The notes beneath the pieces were generated by a model that was not told the origin of the DNA, did not search any database, and worked only from the letters and a program-made list of their open reading frames with translations. Positions 44,808 to 53,894 of a stretch of DNA of 64,000 bases are shown in pieces (position 1 is the stretch's first letter; every line of letters starts with the position of its first letter). The position numbers were made by a program, and so were the translations under genes. This DNA is from CAVVXX01 sp963707975 (GTDB lineage Bacteria > Pseudomonadota > Alphaproteobacteria > Micropepsales > Micropepsaceae), in assembly GCA_963707975.1 (NCBI GenBank), contig OY970177.1:558001-622000 (forward strand), written 5' to 3'.

Positions 44808-45337
44808 TTTCTGTCTTTGCGGATGCGGATGTCGGGTAACCCGCGGGAGGCGCCTGCGCGATCCATGCCATAGCCGAAAATAAATTCCGGCTCCGCGGTG
44901 AAGCCCGCGAAATCGGCCTTGGCTGCGGGCGCCTTGTGTGGTTTCACCACCGCCACCACCGAGATGATGGCGGCAGCACCGCGCTCGGCTAGCAAATCCT
45001 TAGCGCGCGCAAGCGTGCCCCCCGATTCCAGTACGCCATCGATAAGCAGCACGGTGCGGCCGCGCACGATATCCGTGGGTGCCTTTAACACCATTACGTT
45101 TTCCGACGTTTCGGCGCGCCCATAACTTCGGAGCCAGATGAATTCAGTTTCAAGGTCAAGCCCTTCACGCGCCAGCGCGCGCAACAGGTCAGCTGCGAAG
45201 ACGAACGCGCCCACAAGGATAGGCACCGCCAGATCCGGCTTGAGGGGATTGGTGGCAATTTCGCGCGCCAGCCTCGTCACATGCGCCTGAATCTTATTTT
45301 CCGAAAACAGCACGATGTCGCGCGGGCTGCTGCTCAC
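44804..45337 (-). CDS. Hypoxanthine-guanine phosphoribosyltransferase-like protein
   Basis: Purine-salvage type I phosphoribosyltransferase: base + PRPP to nucleotide. From the GTG at 45335-45337 the product has 177 residues and the family layout: ENKIQAHVTRLAREIA, LAVPILVGAFVFAADLLRAL, RSYGRAETSENV (flexible loop), the PRPP-binding region TVLLIDGVLESGGTLARAKDLL, and a base-binding region EFIFGYGMD. The usual acidic pair of the PRPP motif (DD) is DG here, and the following ESGGT replaces DTG-T. The start overlaps the zinc-ribbon gene stop as GTGA, so the two are coupled. The substrate cannot be told. Confidence 0.85.
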   Translation of the reverse strand: MSSSPRDIVLFSENKIQAHVTRLAREIATNPLKPDLAVPILVGAFVFAADLLRALAREGLDLETEFIWLRSYGRAETSENVMVLKAPTDIVRGRTVLLIDGVLESGGTLARAKDLLAERGAAAIISVVAVVKPHKAPAAKADFAGFTAEPEFIFGYGMDRAGASRGLPDIRIRKDRN

Positions 45338-46032
45338 TCGCTTGCGCTCGCGCCCGCAAAGCGGACTTCGACATGGCGCGCTTCGCGCGGGGGGCTGGCG
45401 AGCCGCGTCACGAAATCGCTGCCGGCGCCCGGCGCCAGCGTTGCAACGTTCGCATCGAAAGTCCAATGATAAAGTTCGCGCTTGTCCGCATCGGATAGCG
45501 AGACCAAAATCCGCGGCACTGGAAGCTCGTGCCCGCTCACATTGACCAGCCTGCCGCTAATTGCGAGTACCGGTTCGCCGTTTTCCAACTGATCGCGATA
45601 TCTGACACCGGCGATTTCGATCCCGCGTAAATTCACCGGCATCCCAAGCGCGGCGTAGAAGGTCGCCGATTGTGGCCACAGCGAAGCAATTGTCTGGCGG
45701 TATTTCACGGCGCCACCGCCAAGTGCGAGGACAAGAAGAATTAATGCAGCCCAGCCCAATGCGTTCACAAACTCACTTGCAAGGCTGGATTTGCGCGCAG
45801 GCAACCCAAGCCCGGCATCTGGAGCTATGGCAGTGGCGGAATCCGCCTGTACCCGTGGATTTGCGGCCGACTCTGGCACCTGCAATTCAGGTTCGGGCTC
45901 TGTCTCAGGTCCGCCAGCCTGCTGGAACCAAACATGGCCGCATTTCGCGCAGCGCACATTGCGCCCGGAGGGCATGAAGGTCCGCCCGTCGGTCAGGTAG
46001 CGCGTCGCGCAGAGGGGACAAGTCAGGATCAT
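45334..46032 (-). CDS. MJ0042-type zinc-ribbon, DUF3426-like membrane protein
   Basis: Predicted membrane protein with a cytoplasmic zinc ribbon. From the ATG at 46032 (family N-terminus MILTCPLCATRY) the product has 232 residues: the zinc ribbon CPLC...VRCAKCGHVWFQ, an acidic linker, one membrane helix (LGWAALILLVLALGGGAVKY) and a C-terminal extracytoplasmic beta domain of the DUF3426 kind (NGEPVLAISGRLVNVSGHELPVPRILVSLSDADKRELYHWTF). An earlier ATG at 46050 has GAGGA directly against it and is less likely. Divergent from ftsE; overlaps the phosphoribosyltransferase gene by four bases. Confidence 0.88.
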   Translation of the reverse strand: MILTCPLCATRYLTDGRTFMPSGRNVRCAKCGHVWFQQAGGPETEPEPELQVPESAANPRVQADSATAIAPDAGLGLPARKSSLASEFVNALGWAALILLVLALGGGAVKYRQTIASLWPQSATFYAALGMPVNLRGIEIAGVRYRDQLENGEPVLAISGRLVNVSGHELPVPRILVSLSDADKRELYHWTFDANVATLAPGAGSDFVTRLASPPREARHVEVRFAGASASE

Positions 46033-46162
46033 CGGCTTACGAGAATCCATTCCTCGGGCCACAAACTTGGCGCATAAGCGGGCTAGGAGCAAGGCGTGGC
46101 GCGGGCCGCCGCCTCTCGGCTATGGTGCGCACGCATCCAAGGCATTCGATTCCAAGCTCGAA

Positions 46163-46834
46163 ATGGTCCGCTTCGAAAACGTCGGCATGCGATATGGCGC
46201 GGGGCCTGAGGTCCTGCGCGATATGAGCTTCACGCTCGAGCAGGGCTCGTTCACCTTCGTCACTGGTCCGTCGGGCGCCGGCAAGAGCACCATGCTCAAA
46301 CTCGTCTTCCTGGCCGAGCGCCCATCGCGCGGACTGGTGACGCTGTTCGGCCGCGATTTGGCTTTGCTCAAGCGCCCAGAAATTCCCTCTTTGCGGAGGC
46401 GTATTGGCGTGGTGTTCCAGGAATTTCGCCTGCTCGATCACCTTTCGGCGTTCGACAATGTGGCCATGCCGCTCCGGCTCGCCGGTAAACGCGAAGCAGA
46501 TTACGCGCACGATGTGGAAGAGCTGTTGACTTGGGTCGGCCTGGGCAAGCGCATGGATGCGAAGCCGCCAACGCTTTCCGGTGGTGAGCAACAACGTGTG
46601 GCCATTGCGCGCGCGGTGGTAGCGAAACCTGATTTGCTGCTGGCCGACGAACCCACCGGCAATGTGGATGCGGAAATCGGCGAGCGCCTGATCCGCCTGT
46701 TTGTCGAGCTCAACCGCTTTGGCACCACAGTGATGATCGCCACCCATGACCGCGCGTTGATCAGCGGCGCGCATGCCCGCGAAATGCGCCTGGTCAACGG
46801 GCACGTGGTCGAGATGCGTGGAGCGCAACGATGA
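46163..46834 (+). CDS. ftsE: Cell division ATP-binding protein FtsE
   Basis: ABC-type ATPase that with FtsX controls septal murein hydrolases. From the ATG at 46163 the product has 223 residues: Walker A GPSGAGKST, the Q-loop FQEFRLLDHLSAFDNVAMPL, the signature LSGGEQQRVAIARA, Walker B LLLADEPTGNVD and switch His in ATHDRAL, with order and length of FtsE. The open frame extends upstream to 46067 but that part has no family similarity. ATGA overlap with ftsX. Confidence 0.95.
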   Translation: MVRFENVGMRYGAGPEVLRDMSFTLEQGSFTFVTGPSGAGKSTMLKLVFLAERPSRGLVTLFGRDLALLKRPEIPSLRRRIGVVFQEFRLLDHLSAFDNVAMPLRLAGKREADYAHDVEELLTWVGLGKRMDAKPPTLSGGEQQRVAIARAVVAKPDLLLADEPTGNVDAEIGERLIRLFVELNRFGTTVMIATHDRALISGAHAREMRLVNGHVVEMRGAQR

Positions 46835-47715
46835 AAGAGCGCGCGCGGGGCCGCATTCTGCCGCGCGAAGCGGGCGCCGCCCCGCTTGATCTTGTCATCG
46901 GTGTCATGGCGTTTCTGGCGGCCCTTGCCCTTGGCGGCGTGCTGGTCGCCAACCGCACGGCGGAAAGCTGGCAGGCGGGCCTGCTGGGCCGTCTGACGGT
47001 GCAGGTGTTGCCCCAGGGCGATACGGCCCCCGAGGCCGAGGTCAATGCCGTCTTGACGCTGTTGCACTCGACCGAAGGCGTGGTGAGCGCGCAGCCGCTT
47101 TCCAGGGAAAATACGATGTCGCTCGTCGAGCCCTGGCTGGGGCGCGATGCGGTCGTGGCTGCGCTTCCGTTCCCCGCCCTCATCGATGTCACGCTGGCGC
47201 CAGGTGCTGCACTTGATGTGAACGCGCTCGCGGCACGGCTCAAGGCGGCCGCGCCCCACGCCGTGCTGGACGATCACAGCCGCTGGGTGGCGCGGCTGAA
47301 GGCAACCGCGAGAACCGTGCTGTGGAGCGCGCTTGCCGTGCTCGTTCTCATCGCCATCGCCACCGCCTCAACCGTAGCCTTTGCCACGCGCGCAGGCCTC
47401 GCCACGCATCACCAGATCGTGGAATTGTTGCATCTCATGGGCGCGCGCGACGGCTTTATCAGCCGCGCTTTCGAATGGCATTATTTCATTTCCGCGCTTG
47501 CGGCCTCCGCTTGTGGCATGTTCGCGGCTCTCGCAGTGTTCGTGGCGGCGGGCAGCATGGAGCAAGCTGGGTTTTCCAGCGTGCCATTCCTGCCGCCGCT
47601 CGGCCTTAAACTTGCCGAATTTCCCTGGCTCGCTCTGGTGCCAGCAAGTGTCGCGCTCATCGCCTGGGCAACGGCACGGGTCTCGGTGTTTTCAGCCTTG
47701 CAGGAAATTTATTGA
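46831..47715 (+). CDS. ftsX: Cell division protein FtsX
   Basis: Membrane partner of FtsE that transmits ATP hydrolysis to periplasmic cell-wall hydrolases. The 294-residue product has four membrane segments: about 29-47, then after a periplasmic domain (QVLPQGDTAPEAEVNAVLTLLHSTEGVVSAQPLS) one near 170-190, one near 225-247 and one near 265-285, with the typical EIVELLHLMGARDGFI-like segment (HHQIVELLHLMGARDGFISRAF). It starts four bases inside ftsE. A 10-bp inverted repeat follows before ydcF. Confidence 0.94.
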   Translation: MKERARGRILPREAGAAPLDLVIGVMAFLAALALGGVLVANRTAESWQAGLLGRLTVQVLPQGDTAPEAEVNAVLTLLHSTEGVVSAQPLSRENTMSLVEPWLGRDAVVAALPFPALIDVTLAPGAALDVNALAARLKAAAPHAVLDDHSRWVARLKATARTVLWSALAVLVLIAIATASTVAFATRAGLATHHQIVELLHLMGARDGFISRAFEWHYFISALAASACGMFAALAVFVAAGSMEQAGFSSVPFLPPLGLKLAEFPWLALVPASVALIAWATARVSVFSALQEIY

Positions 47716-47726
47716 TGGCAGCCAAA

Positions 47727-47784
47727 TACGGGGCCAGGGCGTTATTCCGGGGTCTTCCTGTGTAAACCCTTTCTTGGCCCCGTA
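47727..47784. terminator. Inverted repeat between ftsX and ydcF
   Basis: Perfect ten-base arms, TACGGGGCCA (47727-47736) and TGGCCCCGTA (47775-47784), separated by 38 bases that can extend the stem (AGGG with CCCT). AATGGCATAATTATTTT follows. Could be a weak terminator or attenuator after ftsX, or part of the ydcF promoter. Confidence 0.45.
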
Positions 47785-47812
47785 ATGGCATAATTATTTT
47801 AGCTTTCGGGAC

Positions 47813-48523
47813 ATGTCGATGGATTTGCGAGAACACAAAAAACAGGAAAAGGGAGGACTACTGCGGTCCTTCCTGGTCTTGCTAGGCCTCTATCTGGCTG
47901 GCTTCGGCGCCTATGTTTTCATGCTGCTGAATGTGAATGCCGGTCCGCAGGCAACACCCTCCGTTCATGCCGATGCCATCGTGGCGCTTACCGGCGGCGA
48001 TGCGCGCCTTCAGACCGGGGTGGCGCTACTCGAAAGCGGCGCTGGGCAAAGGTTGCTGATATCCGGCGTACATCCAGATACGACAAAAGAAGCGCTCAAG
48101 CGGCGCTTGAACGGCGGCGCGCGCTTTGATTGCTGCGCCGACCTCGGTTTCAATGCGACCGACACCCACGGCAACGCAAATGAAGCGGCGCAATGGGCGC
48201 GCAGCCACGGTTACAAGAGCCTCATCGTGGTGACCGCCGCCTATCACATGCCGCGCAGCCTGCTCGAGTTCGGCAGCGTTATGCCGGATGTGCGATTGGT
48301 GCCCTACCCGGTCGAGATCGAGATAGTGGACCCGTCATCGGGTTGGAATCTCGATACGCTGCGGATTCTAAACGGCGAATATGTGAAATATGTCGCAAGC
48401 CTGGCGCGCATTACGCTCGAGCGCGTGGCGGGAGTTCAGCCTGGAAACGCGTCGCAAGCTATGGCAGCGCCCCTTGACCGCAAAGTGACGGAAGGCAAGC
48501 ATCGCGCGCATTCTCAGCCATAG
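47813..48523 (+). CDS. YdcF/DUF218-family protein
   Basis: Membrane-anchored DUF218 protein. 236 residues: N-terminal membrane helix (LLRSFLVLLGLYLAGFGAYVFMLLN), then the DUF218 domain starting HADAIVALTGGDARLQTGVALLESGAGQRLLISGV, with GNANEAAQWARSHGYKSLIVVTAAYHMPRSLLEF typical of the family, and a short polar tail. The family (SanA, ElyC, YdcF) is linked to envelope integrity; exact activity unknown. It forms a block with ftsEX and plsC that is widely kept in alphaproteobacteria. Confidence 0.9.
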   Translation: MSMDLREHKKQEKGGLLRSFLVLLGLYLAGFGAYVFMLLNVNAGPQATPSVHADAIVALTGGDARLQTGVALLESGAGQRLLISGVHPDTTKEALKRRLNGGARFDCCADLGFNATDTHGNANEAAQWARSHGYKSLIVVTAAYHMPRSLLEFGSVMPDVRLVPYPVEIEIVDPSSGWNLDTLRILNGEYVKYVASLARITLERVAGVQPGNASQAMAAPLDRKVTEGKHRAHSQP

Positions 48524-48530
48524 ACTGCTC

Positions 48531-49262
48531 GTGCTCTATCTGCGCTCGGCGTTTTTTCTGATCTGGTTCGTGGTGATTTCGGTTGCGATGCACATCGCCT
48601 GCCTGCCAACGCTGTTGCTTGACCGGAAAAGCGCATCATGGGTGCCGCGGGTATGGGCAAATCTCATACTTTGGGGACTGAAAATATTTGCTGATCTTGG
48701 CTATGAAGTGCGCGGGAAAGAGCATCTGATACATGGCGGCATTCTCATCGCCTCCAAACATTATTGCATGTGGGAGACAATCGCGCTGTTCGCTCTGATT
48801 GACGACCCCGCCGTCGTAATCAAGCGCGAGCTGCTCCGCGTGCCCCTGTATGGCTGGTATGCGCGCAAGCAGGAGATGATTTTTGTTGACCGCAGCGCGG
48901 GCGCTGCCGCCGTGCGCACCATGCTCAATGCCGCGCGGCATGTGCTAACGGAAAGCCGGCCCATCCTGATTTTCCCCGAAGGCACGCGCAAAGCCATAGG
49001 CGCGCCACCCGATTACAAACCGGGCGTGGCCGGTCTTTACACCGAACTTGAAATCCCTTGTGTGCCTGTAGCGCTTAATTCAGGCCTGTTCTGGATCGCT
49101 GGTGGCTGGCTTAAGAAGCCCGGCACCATCGTGGTCGAGTTTCTTGAAGCAGTACCGCCGGGCCTTCCGCGCCAGCAATTTATGGCGGAGTTGCAGACGC
49201 GCATCGAAACAGCATCCACGCGCCTCGTGGCCGAAGGCCGCGCGCAATTGGCGAAAAACTAA
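48531..49262 (+). CDS. plsC: 1-acyl-sn-glycerol-3-phosphate acyltransferase
   Basis: Adds the second acyl chain in phosphatidic acid synthesis at the inner membrane. The 243-residue product (GTG start, seven bases after ydcF) has an N-terminal membrane helix, the acyltransferase motif in the form IASKHYCMWETIALF (His with Glu in the acid position, rather than the common HX4D), EMIFVDRSAGAAAVRTM and ILIFPEGTRK. The KHxxxWE form is usual in alphaproteobacterial PlsC of this context. No anomalies otherwise. Confidence 0.92.
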   Translation: MLYLRSAFFLIWFVVISVAMHIACLPTLLLDRKSASWVPRVWANLILWGLKIFADLGYEVRGKEHLIHGGILIASKHYCMWETIALFALIDDPAVVIKRELLRVPLYGWYARKQEMIFVDRSAGAAAVRTMLNAARHVLTESRPILIFPEGTRKAIGAPPDYKPGVAGLYTELEIPCVPVALNSGLFWIAGGWLKKPGTIVVEFLEAVPPGLPRQQFMAELQTRIETASTRLVAEGRAQLAKN

Positions 49263-49361
49263 GGTGGTTTGGTAGTGGGAACATATTAAGAACATTTTCT
49301 TGACTCAGGCTATATTCGGGCAGTTAAGTCAGTTTTCGGCTTCTTATGTTTTTGTAACGGC

Positions 49362-51662
49362 ATGAGCACGATTTCGCGCCAGATCTGGGACATGAAGTAC
49401 CGGTTCAAGAGGCCGGACGGCACCGCGCTCGATCGCGAGGTGGAAGACACCTGGGCGCGCGTGGCATTGGCAGCCACGCAAGCCGAAGAGCCAGAGAAGC
49501 AACGCGAATGGGCGCTTACTTTTGGTGGCGCACTAGCAGGCCATCGCTTCCTGCCTGCGGGCCGTATTCTGGCCGGTGCCGGCACAGGGCGCGCCGTCAC
49601 GCTCTTCAATTGCTTCGTGATGGGCGAAATCGGGGACGATTTGGGCAGCATCTTCGCGCATTTGCGCGAAGCCGCGCTGACCATGCAGCAGGGCGGCGGC
49701 ATTGGTTACGATTTTTCGACATTGCGCCCCAAGGGCGCGGCGGTGGAGGGCGTTGGCGCGGATGCATCGGGGCCGCTTTCCTTCATGGATGTGTGGGACG
49801 CGATGTGCCGCACCATCATGTCGGCGGGCGCGCGCCGCGGCGCCATGATGGGTACGCTCAGATGCGATCACCCGGATATCGAGGCTTTCATCGAGGCCAA
49901 GCGCGAAGGGGGGCGCCTGCGCAATTTCAACCTTTCGGTGCTCGTCACGGATGACTTCATGGACGCGCTTAAAGCGAACCGCGGCTGGGATTTGGTCTTC
50001 AACGGCAAGGTCTTCAAAACGGTGCCGGCGCGCGCGCTATGGGACTGCATCATGCGCGCGACTTACGATGCCGCCGAGCCAGGAGTCGTTTTCATCGATC
50101 GCATCAATGCTAAGAACAATCTCGCTTATTGCGAGACCATCCACGCCACCAATCCTTGCGGCGAGCAGCCTTTGCCGCCCTATGGCGCGTGCCTCTTGGG
50201 CTCCATCAACCTTGCCAAGCTGGTGGCACAATCCTTCGCGGAAACAGCCGCGCTTGATGAAAACGAACTGGCGCGGCTGACCCGCATCGCTGTGCGTTTT
50301 CTCGACAATGTCATCGACGTTTCGCGCTTCCCCCTGCCTGCGCAGGAACGCGAAGCCAAGGCCAAGCGCCGCATCGGCCTTGGCGTCACGGGGCTGGCAA
50401 ATGCGCTCATTTTCTGCCGCGCCCGTTATGGCAGCGCGCGCAGCATCGCGCTGATAGAACGTTGGCTGAAGATCCTGCGCGATTCGGCCTACGCCGCTTC
50501 TGCTGAAATTGCTGCGGAGAAAGGCGCCTTTCCGTTGTTCGACCGTGACCGCTATCTAGCGGCGCCAAACATTGCCGCCCTGCCCGAAGACATCCGCCAA
50601 CAGATTGCATGGCATGGCGTACGCAATGCGCTGGTCACGTCGATAGCACCGACGGGGACCATTTCGCTTTTCGCCGACAATGTGTCAAGCGGCATCGAGC
50701 CGGTGTTCGCCTATTCCTACAAGCGCAATGTGCTGATGGAGGATGGCACGCGCCGCGAAGAGCAGGTCGAGGATTACGCCTATCGTCGCTTCCGCGCTCT
50801 GTTCGGCGCGCGCGCGGCGTTGCCCGATTATTTCGTCAACGCGCAGACGCTGGCGCCCGCCGATCACTTGGCGGTCCAGGCGGCAGCGCAAAAATACATC
50901 GACAGCTCAATCTCAAAGACGATCAACTGTCCGGCTGATATTTCGTTTGCGGCGTTCAAGGACGTATATACGAATGCCTATGAATCCGGCTGCAAGGGTT
51001 GCACCACTTACAGGCCTAATGCAGTGACCGGAGCCGTGCTGGAAGCAGCACCTAACACTATGCCCACAGCTGAGGCTCCGCTGGCCGCGGCGGCGGCGCG
51101 CGCCCCGCGCGAGCGGTTCGAGGCGGGCGGCGTGGTTTATATGACCAAGCCGTTCGACCGCCCGGGCGAACTTGCGGGCCGTACATACAAAATCAAATGG
51201 CCCGATCTCGATCACGCCTTCTACATCACCATCAATGACATCGAGCAGGACGGCCGCCGCCGCCCATTCGAGATTTTCATCAACTCGAAAAACATGGAGC
51301 ATTACGCCTGGACGGTGGCGCTGACCCGCATGATCAGCGCGGTATTCCGCCGCGGCGGCGACGTCAGTTTCATTGTGGATGAGCTCAAGGCCGTGTTCGA
51401 CCCGCGCGGGGGCCAATGGTCGAGCGGGCGTTATGTACCGTCTCTGCTGGCCGCCATCGGTGAGGTGATCGAACGCCATTTGATTGATATCGGCTTCATG
51501 CCGGGCGCAGCCGAAGAATCCGACGCCCAGCGTGCCGCCATGGCTGTTGCCATAGGCGAAGGCGCCGCCGTGCGCCGCTGCCCGCGCTGCGGCGCGCCGA
51601 GGTTGTTGAAGCTCGAAGGCTGCGACACTTGCGTCTCCTGCGGCTATTCGAAATGCGCCTAA
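49362..51662 (+). CDS. nrdJ: Adenosylcobalamin-dependent (class II) ribonucleoside-diphosphate reductase
   Basis: Makes deoxyribonucleotides with a B12 radical, with or without oxygen. The 766-residue product has the TLFNCFV..GDDLGSIFAHLREAALTMQQGGGIGYDFSTLRPKG segment, the active-site region TNPCGEQPLPPYGACLLGSINL, the conserved APTGTISLFADNVSSGIEPVF, TINCPADISF, and a C-terminal region with DUF-like part and a zinc ribbon CPRCGAPRLLKLEGCDTCVSCGYSKC. The size is the short class II form. No cobalamin riboswitch is visible in the 99 bp upstream. No other nrd genes are in the window. Confidence 0.96.
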   Translation: MSTISRQIWDMKYRFKRPDGTALDREVEDTWARVALAATQAEEPEKQREWALTFGGALAGHRFLPAGRILAGAGTGRAVTLFNCFVMGEIGDDLGSIFAHLREAALTMQQGGGIGYDFSTLRPKGAAVEGVGADASGPLSFMDVWDAMCRTIMSAGARRGAMMGTLRCDHPDIEAFIEAKREGGRLRNFNLSVLVTDDFMDALKANRGWDLVFNGKVFKTVPARALWDCIMRATYDAAEPGVVFIDRINAKNNLAYCETIHATNPCGEQPLPPYGACLLGSINLAKLVAQSFAETAALDENELARLTRIAVRFLDNVIDVSRFPLPAQEREAKAKRRIGLGVTGLANALIFCRARYGSARSIALIERWLKILRDSAYAASAEIAAEKGAFPLFDRDRYLAAPNIAALPEDIRQQIAWHGVRNALVTSIAPTGTISLFADNVSSGIEPVFAYSYKRNVLMEDGTRREEQVEDYAYRRFRALFGARAALPDYFVNAQTLAPADHLAVQAAAQKYIDSSISKTINCPADISFAAFKDVYTNAYESGCKGCTTYRPNAVTGAVLEAAPNTMPTAEAPLAAAAARAPRERFEAGGVVYMTKPFDRPGELAGRTYKIKWPDLDHAFYITINDIEQDGRRRPFEIFINSKNMEHYAWTVALTRMISAVFRRGGDVSFIVDELKAVFDPRGGQWSSGRYVPSLLAAIGEVIERHLIDIGFMPGAAEESDAQRAAMAVAIGEGAAVRRCPRCGAPRLLKLEGCDTCVSCGYSKCA

Positions 51663-51706
51663 GCCCCCGTATAAAATAGGCCTGCCGCGATACCAAAAAG
51701 ACTTCC

Positions 51707-52714
51707 GTGATATCTTATTCGCACCGCATTTTCATGTATGGGCCGGTCGCGGCGTTGGTTTTGCTGGTGGCGGGCTATTCTATTTACTGGCAAGCAAGCT
51801 CGAAAACACTTGCCGCCGAACTCGATCAGGCAAATGGCAAGGAAATAATTCCGGGCATCACCTTCGCCTTTGCCGAGAAGAAAATCGGCGGATTTCCTTT
51901 CCGGCTCGACGCGGAACTCGACGGCGTCACTTTCGCGCATCGCGGCCAGGACGGCGAAACTGCATGGCGCTCAGAAAAGCTGGCGCTGCACATGTTGAGC
52001 TATGGCCCCAATCATTTCCTGTTCGAAGCGACAGGGCTGCAAACATTCGATTGGCCGGGCGCCGACGGGAAACCGCAAGTGTATTACATGACGCCGGGCA
52101 CCGCGCGGGCGAGCGCGATTTTGCACGAAGGCAGGCTCGCCAGTTTCGACCTCGATCTAATGGAATTGCAGGCCCAGGATGCCGACCCTAAAGCCGCGTC
52201 AGGGCTGGACTTTTCGGCTGATCGCGCGCAGTTCCATATGCGCAGTAACGCTGATCACACGCTCGCTGTGGCGGCCAAGATCGAAGGCGGGCGCATAGGG
52301 ACGGGCTATGAACCTGCGTGGGGCCCCGATTTGCCGTTGCTAAGCTTCACGGGAAGCTTCACGCATGGCGAGACGCTCGATGCTTTGCGCGCCGGTGCCG
52401 ACAGTATCGCGCACGCCGCCGAAAACTGGCGCAAGGCCGGTGGCGCACTGGAGATACCCGCCATAACCATGAACTGGGGCGACGGCGAAGCGGGCGGAAA
52501 AATAATGCTCGCCTTCGACGCCGGTCACCGACTTGTAGGCTCGGCTGAAGGTTTCTTGACCGTCGGAAAAACGCCTGGCGCCGCCGAGGCGATTTCCGTG
52601 CTGGCGGGAACCAAGGAAGACGCGCAAGGACGCGTCCCGGTCAGAGTGGTGCTGCAAAATGGCGAAATGCGCCTTGGTAAAACGCTGTTAGTAAAACTTA
52701 GACCGGTCTATTAG
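51707..52714 (+). CDS. DUF2125-family protein
   Basis: Secreted or membrane-tethered protein of unknown function, family typical of alphaproteobacteria. 335 residues: N-terminal membrane helix (FMYGPVAALVLLVAGYSIYW), KKIGGFPFRLDAELDGVTFA near 58-77, and a long beta-rich part with ALHMLSYGPNHFLFEA and a terminal VPVRVVLQNGEMRLGKTLLVKLRPVY. The start is a GTG at 51707. It overlaps hisC tail to tail by four bases. The FPFRL...L pattern is the family mark. Confidence 0.85.
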   Translation: MISYSHRIFMYGPVAALVLLVAGYSIYWQASSKTLAAELDQANGKEIIPGITFAFAEKKIGGFPFRLDAELDGVTFAHRGQDGETAWRSEKLALHMLSYGPNHFLFEATGLQTFDWPGADGKPQVYYMTPGTARASAILHEGRLASFDLDLMELQAQDADPKAASGLDFSADRAQFHMRSNADHTLAVAAKIEGGRIGTGYEPAWGPDLPLLSFTGSFTHGETLDALRAGADSIAHAAENWRKAGGALEIPAITMNWGDGEAGGKIMLAFDAGHRLVGSAEGFLTVGKTPGAAEAISVLAGTKEDAQGRVPVRVVLQNGEMRLGKTLLVKLRPVY

Positions 52715-53793
52715 CGTTTGAGGAATTCGCCCAACGTCTCGACAAAAAGCCGGTTGGCTTCGTCAGTACCGACCGTCATACGCAGGCAGTGGGACAGTTG
52801 GTAGTTTACAGTTGGACGCAAAATCAGTCCGCGCGCCATGAGAAAGCGATCGGCCTCATTGGCTTGCTGCGAACCGGAAAAATGAATGAGTAAAAAATTG
52901 CCGGCGCTGGCATCCACCCTGAGCCCCAGCGCGCGAATGCGTTCGATCAGCCAATCGCGCCATTTCTCGTTGTAACGCACGGCTTCGTCGGTGAAAGCGC
53001 GGTCGGAAAGCGCAACCGCAGCCGCTTTCTGTGCCGCCACGTTGATATTAAATGACCCACGTATGCGGTTGATTGCGTCAGCAACAGGGGCTGGGCAATA
53101 GGCCCAGCCTACGCGCAGCCCGGCCAGTCCATAAACCTTCGAGAAAGTGCGCGTCATCACCACATTGTCGGAAGCTGTGACCAGCTCCATGCCAGATTCG
53201 TAATCATTGCGGCGCACATATTCGGCATAGGCCGAGTCGATGACGAACAGCGCATCGCGCGGCAAGCCCGCATGCAAGCGGCGCAACTCGGCCGCGGGTA
53301 TATAGCTGCCGGTCGGATTGTTTGGATTGGCGAGATAAACAAGTCGAGTACGCGGGCTCACCTTTGTCAGCATCGCATCGACATCGGCCCTGAGTTCGGG
53401 TTCCGGCGCTTCAACCGGCGTGGCGCTGTTGGCAAGTGCTGCGATCCGGTAAACCAGAAAACTGTATTTGGTGAAAAGCACCTCATCGCCAGGGCGCAGA
53501 TAGCAATTCGCAAACAAAGCTATGAGCTCGTCCGACCCGTTGCCGCAAATGATGCGCTCGGGCGCTAGGCCGTGGGCGTGCGCAATCGCCTCGCGTAAGG
53601 TTTGCGCGCCGCCATCGGGATATAAGTGCAGTTCGCTCTCAGCCGCGCGAATCGCCTCAATTGCCTTTGGGCTCGGCCCCAAGGCCGATTCATTAGACGA
53701 AAGCCTGAAAATGCGCGTGTTGGTCCGGTTTTCCGAACGGCCGCCGGAATAAGGCGTAATTTCAAGCACGCCGGGCTTGGGCTTCAATGCCAT
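52711..53793 (-). CDS. hisC: Histidinol-phosphate aminotransferase
   Basis: PLP enzyme converting imidazole-acetol phosphate to histidinol phosphate, also active on aromatic amino acids in many bacteria. The 360-residue product has RLSSNESALGPSPKAIEAIR, ICGNGSDELIALFANCYLRPGDEVL, LANPNNPTGSYI, the PLP lysine in TRTFSKVYGLAGLRVGW and FLLIHFSG, with normal length. It is divergent from metX with about 100 bp between. No other his genes are near; in alphaproteobacteria this separate copy is often the second one, beside aromatic amino acid genes. Confidence 0.94.
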   Translation of the reverse strand: MALKPKPGVLEITPYSGGRSENRTNTRIFRLSSNESALGPSPKAIEAIRAAESELHLYPDGGAQTLREAIAHAHGLAPERIICGNGSDELIALFANCYLRPGDEVLFTKYSFLVYRIAALANSATPVEAPEPELRADVDAMLTKVSPRTRLVYLANPNNPTGSYIPAAELRRLHAGLPRDALFVIDSAYAEYVRRNDYESGMELVTASDNVVMTRTFSKVYGLAGLRVGWAYCPAPVADAINRIRGSFNINVAAQKAAAVALSDRAFTDEAVRYNEKWRDWLIERIRALGLRVDASAGNFLLIHFSGSQQANEADRFLMARGLILRPTVNYQLSHCLRMTVGTDEANRLFVETLGEFLKR

Positions 53794-53894
53794 GGTGTCT
53801 TGATATGATGGGGGAAGCGAAAATCAAAGCACTCGTTGACAGGGTATGGCTCTCGCCCTAGCAAACCGCGCTTTGTTCCAAACTGGAGGTCGTC

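Noticed and set aside
49263..49361. Cobalamin riboswitch upstream of the B12-dependent reductase
   Set aside because: Only 99 bp are available and no B12-box-like sequence is visible.
53794..53894. SAM riboswitch upstream of metX
   Set aside because: SAM-II elements are frequent here in alphaproteobacteria, but the conserved core was not found. Only small hairpins are seen.
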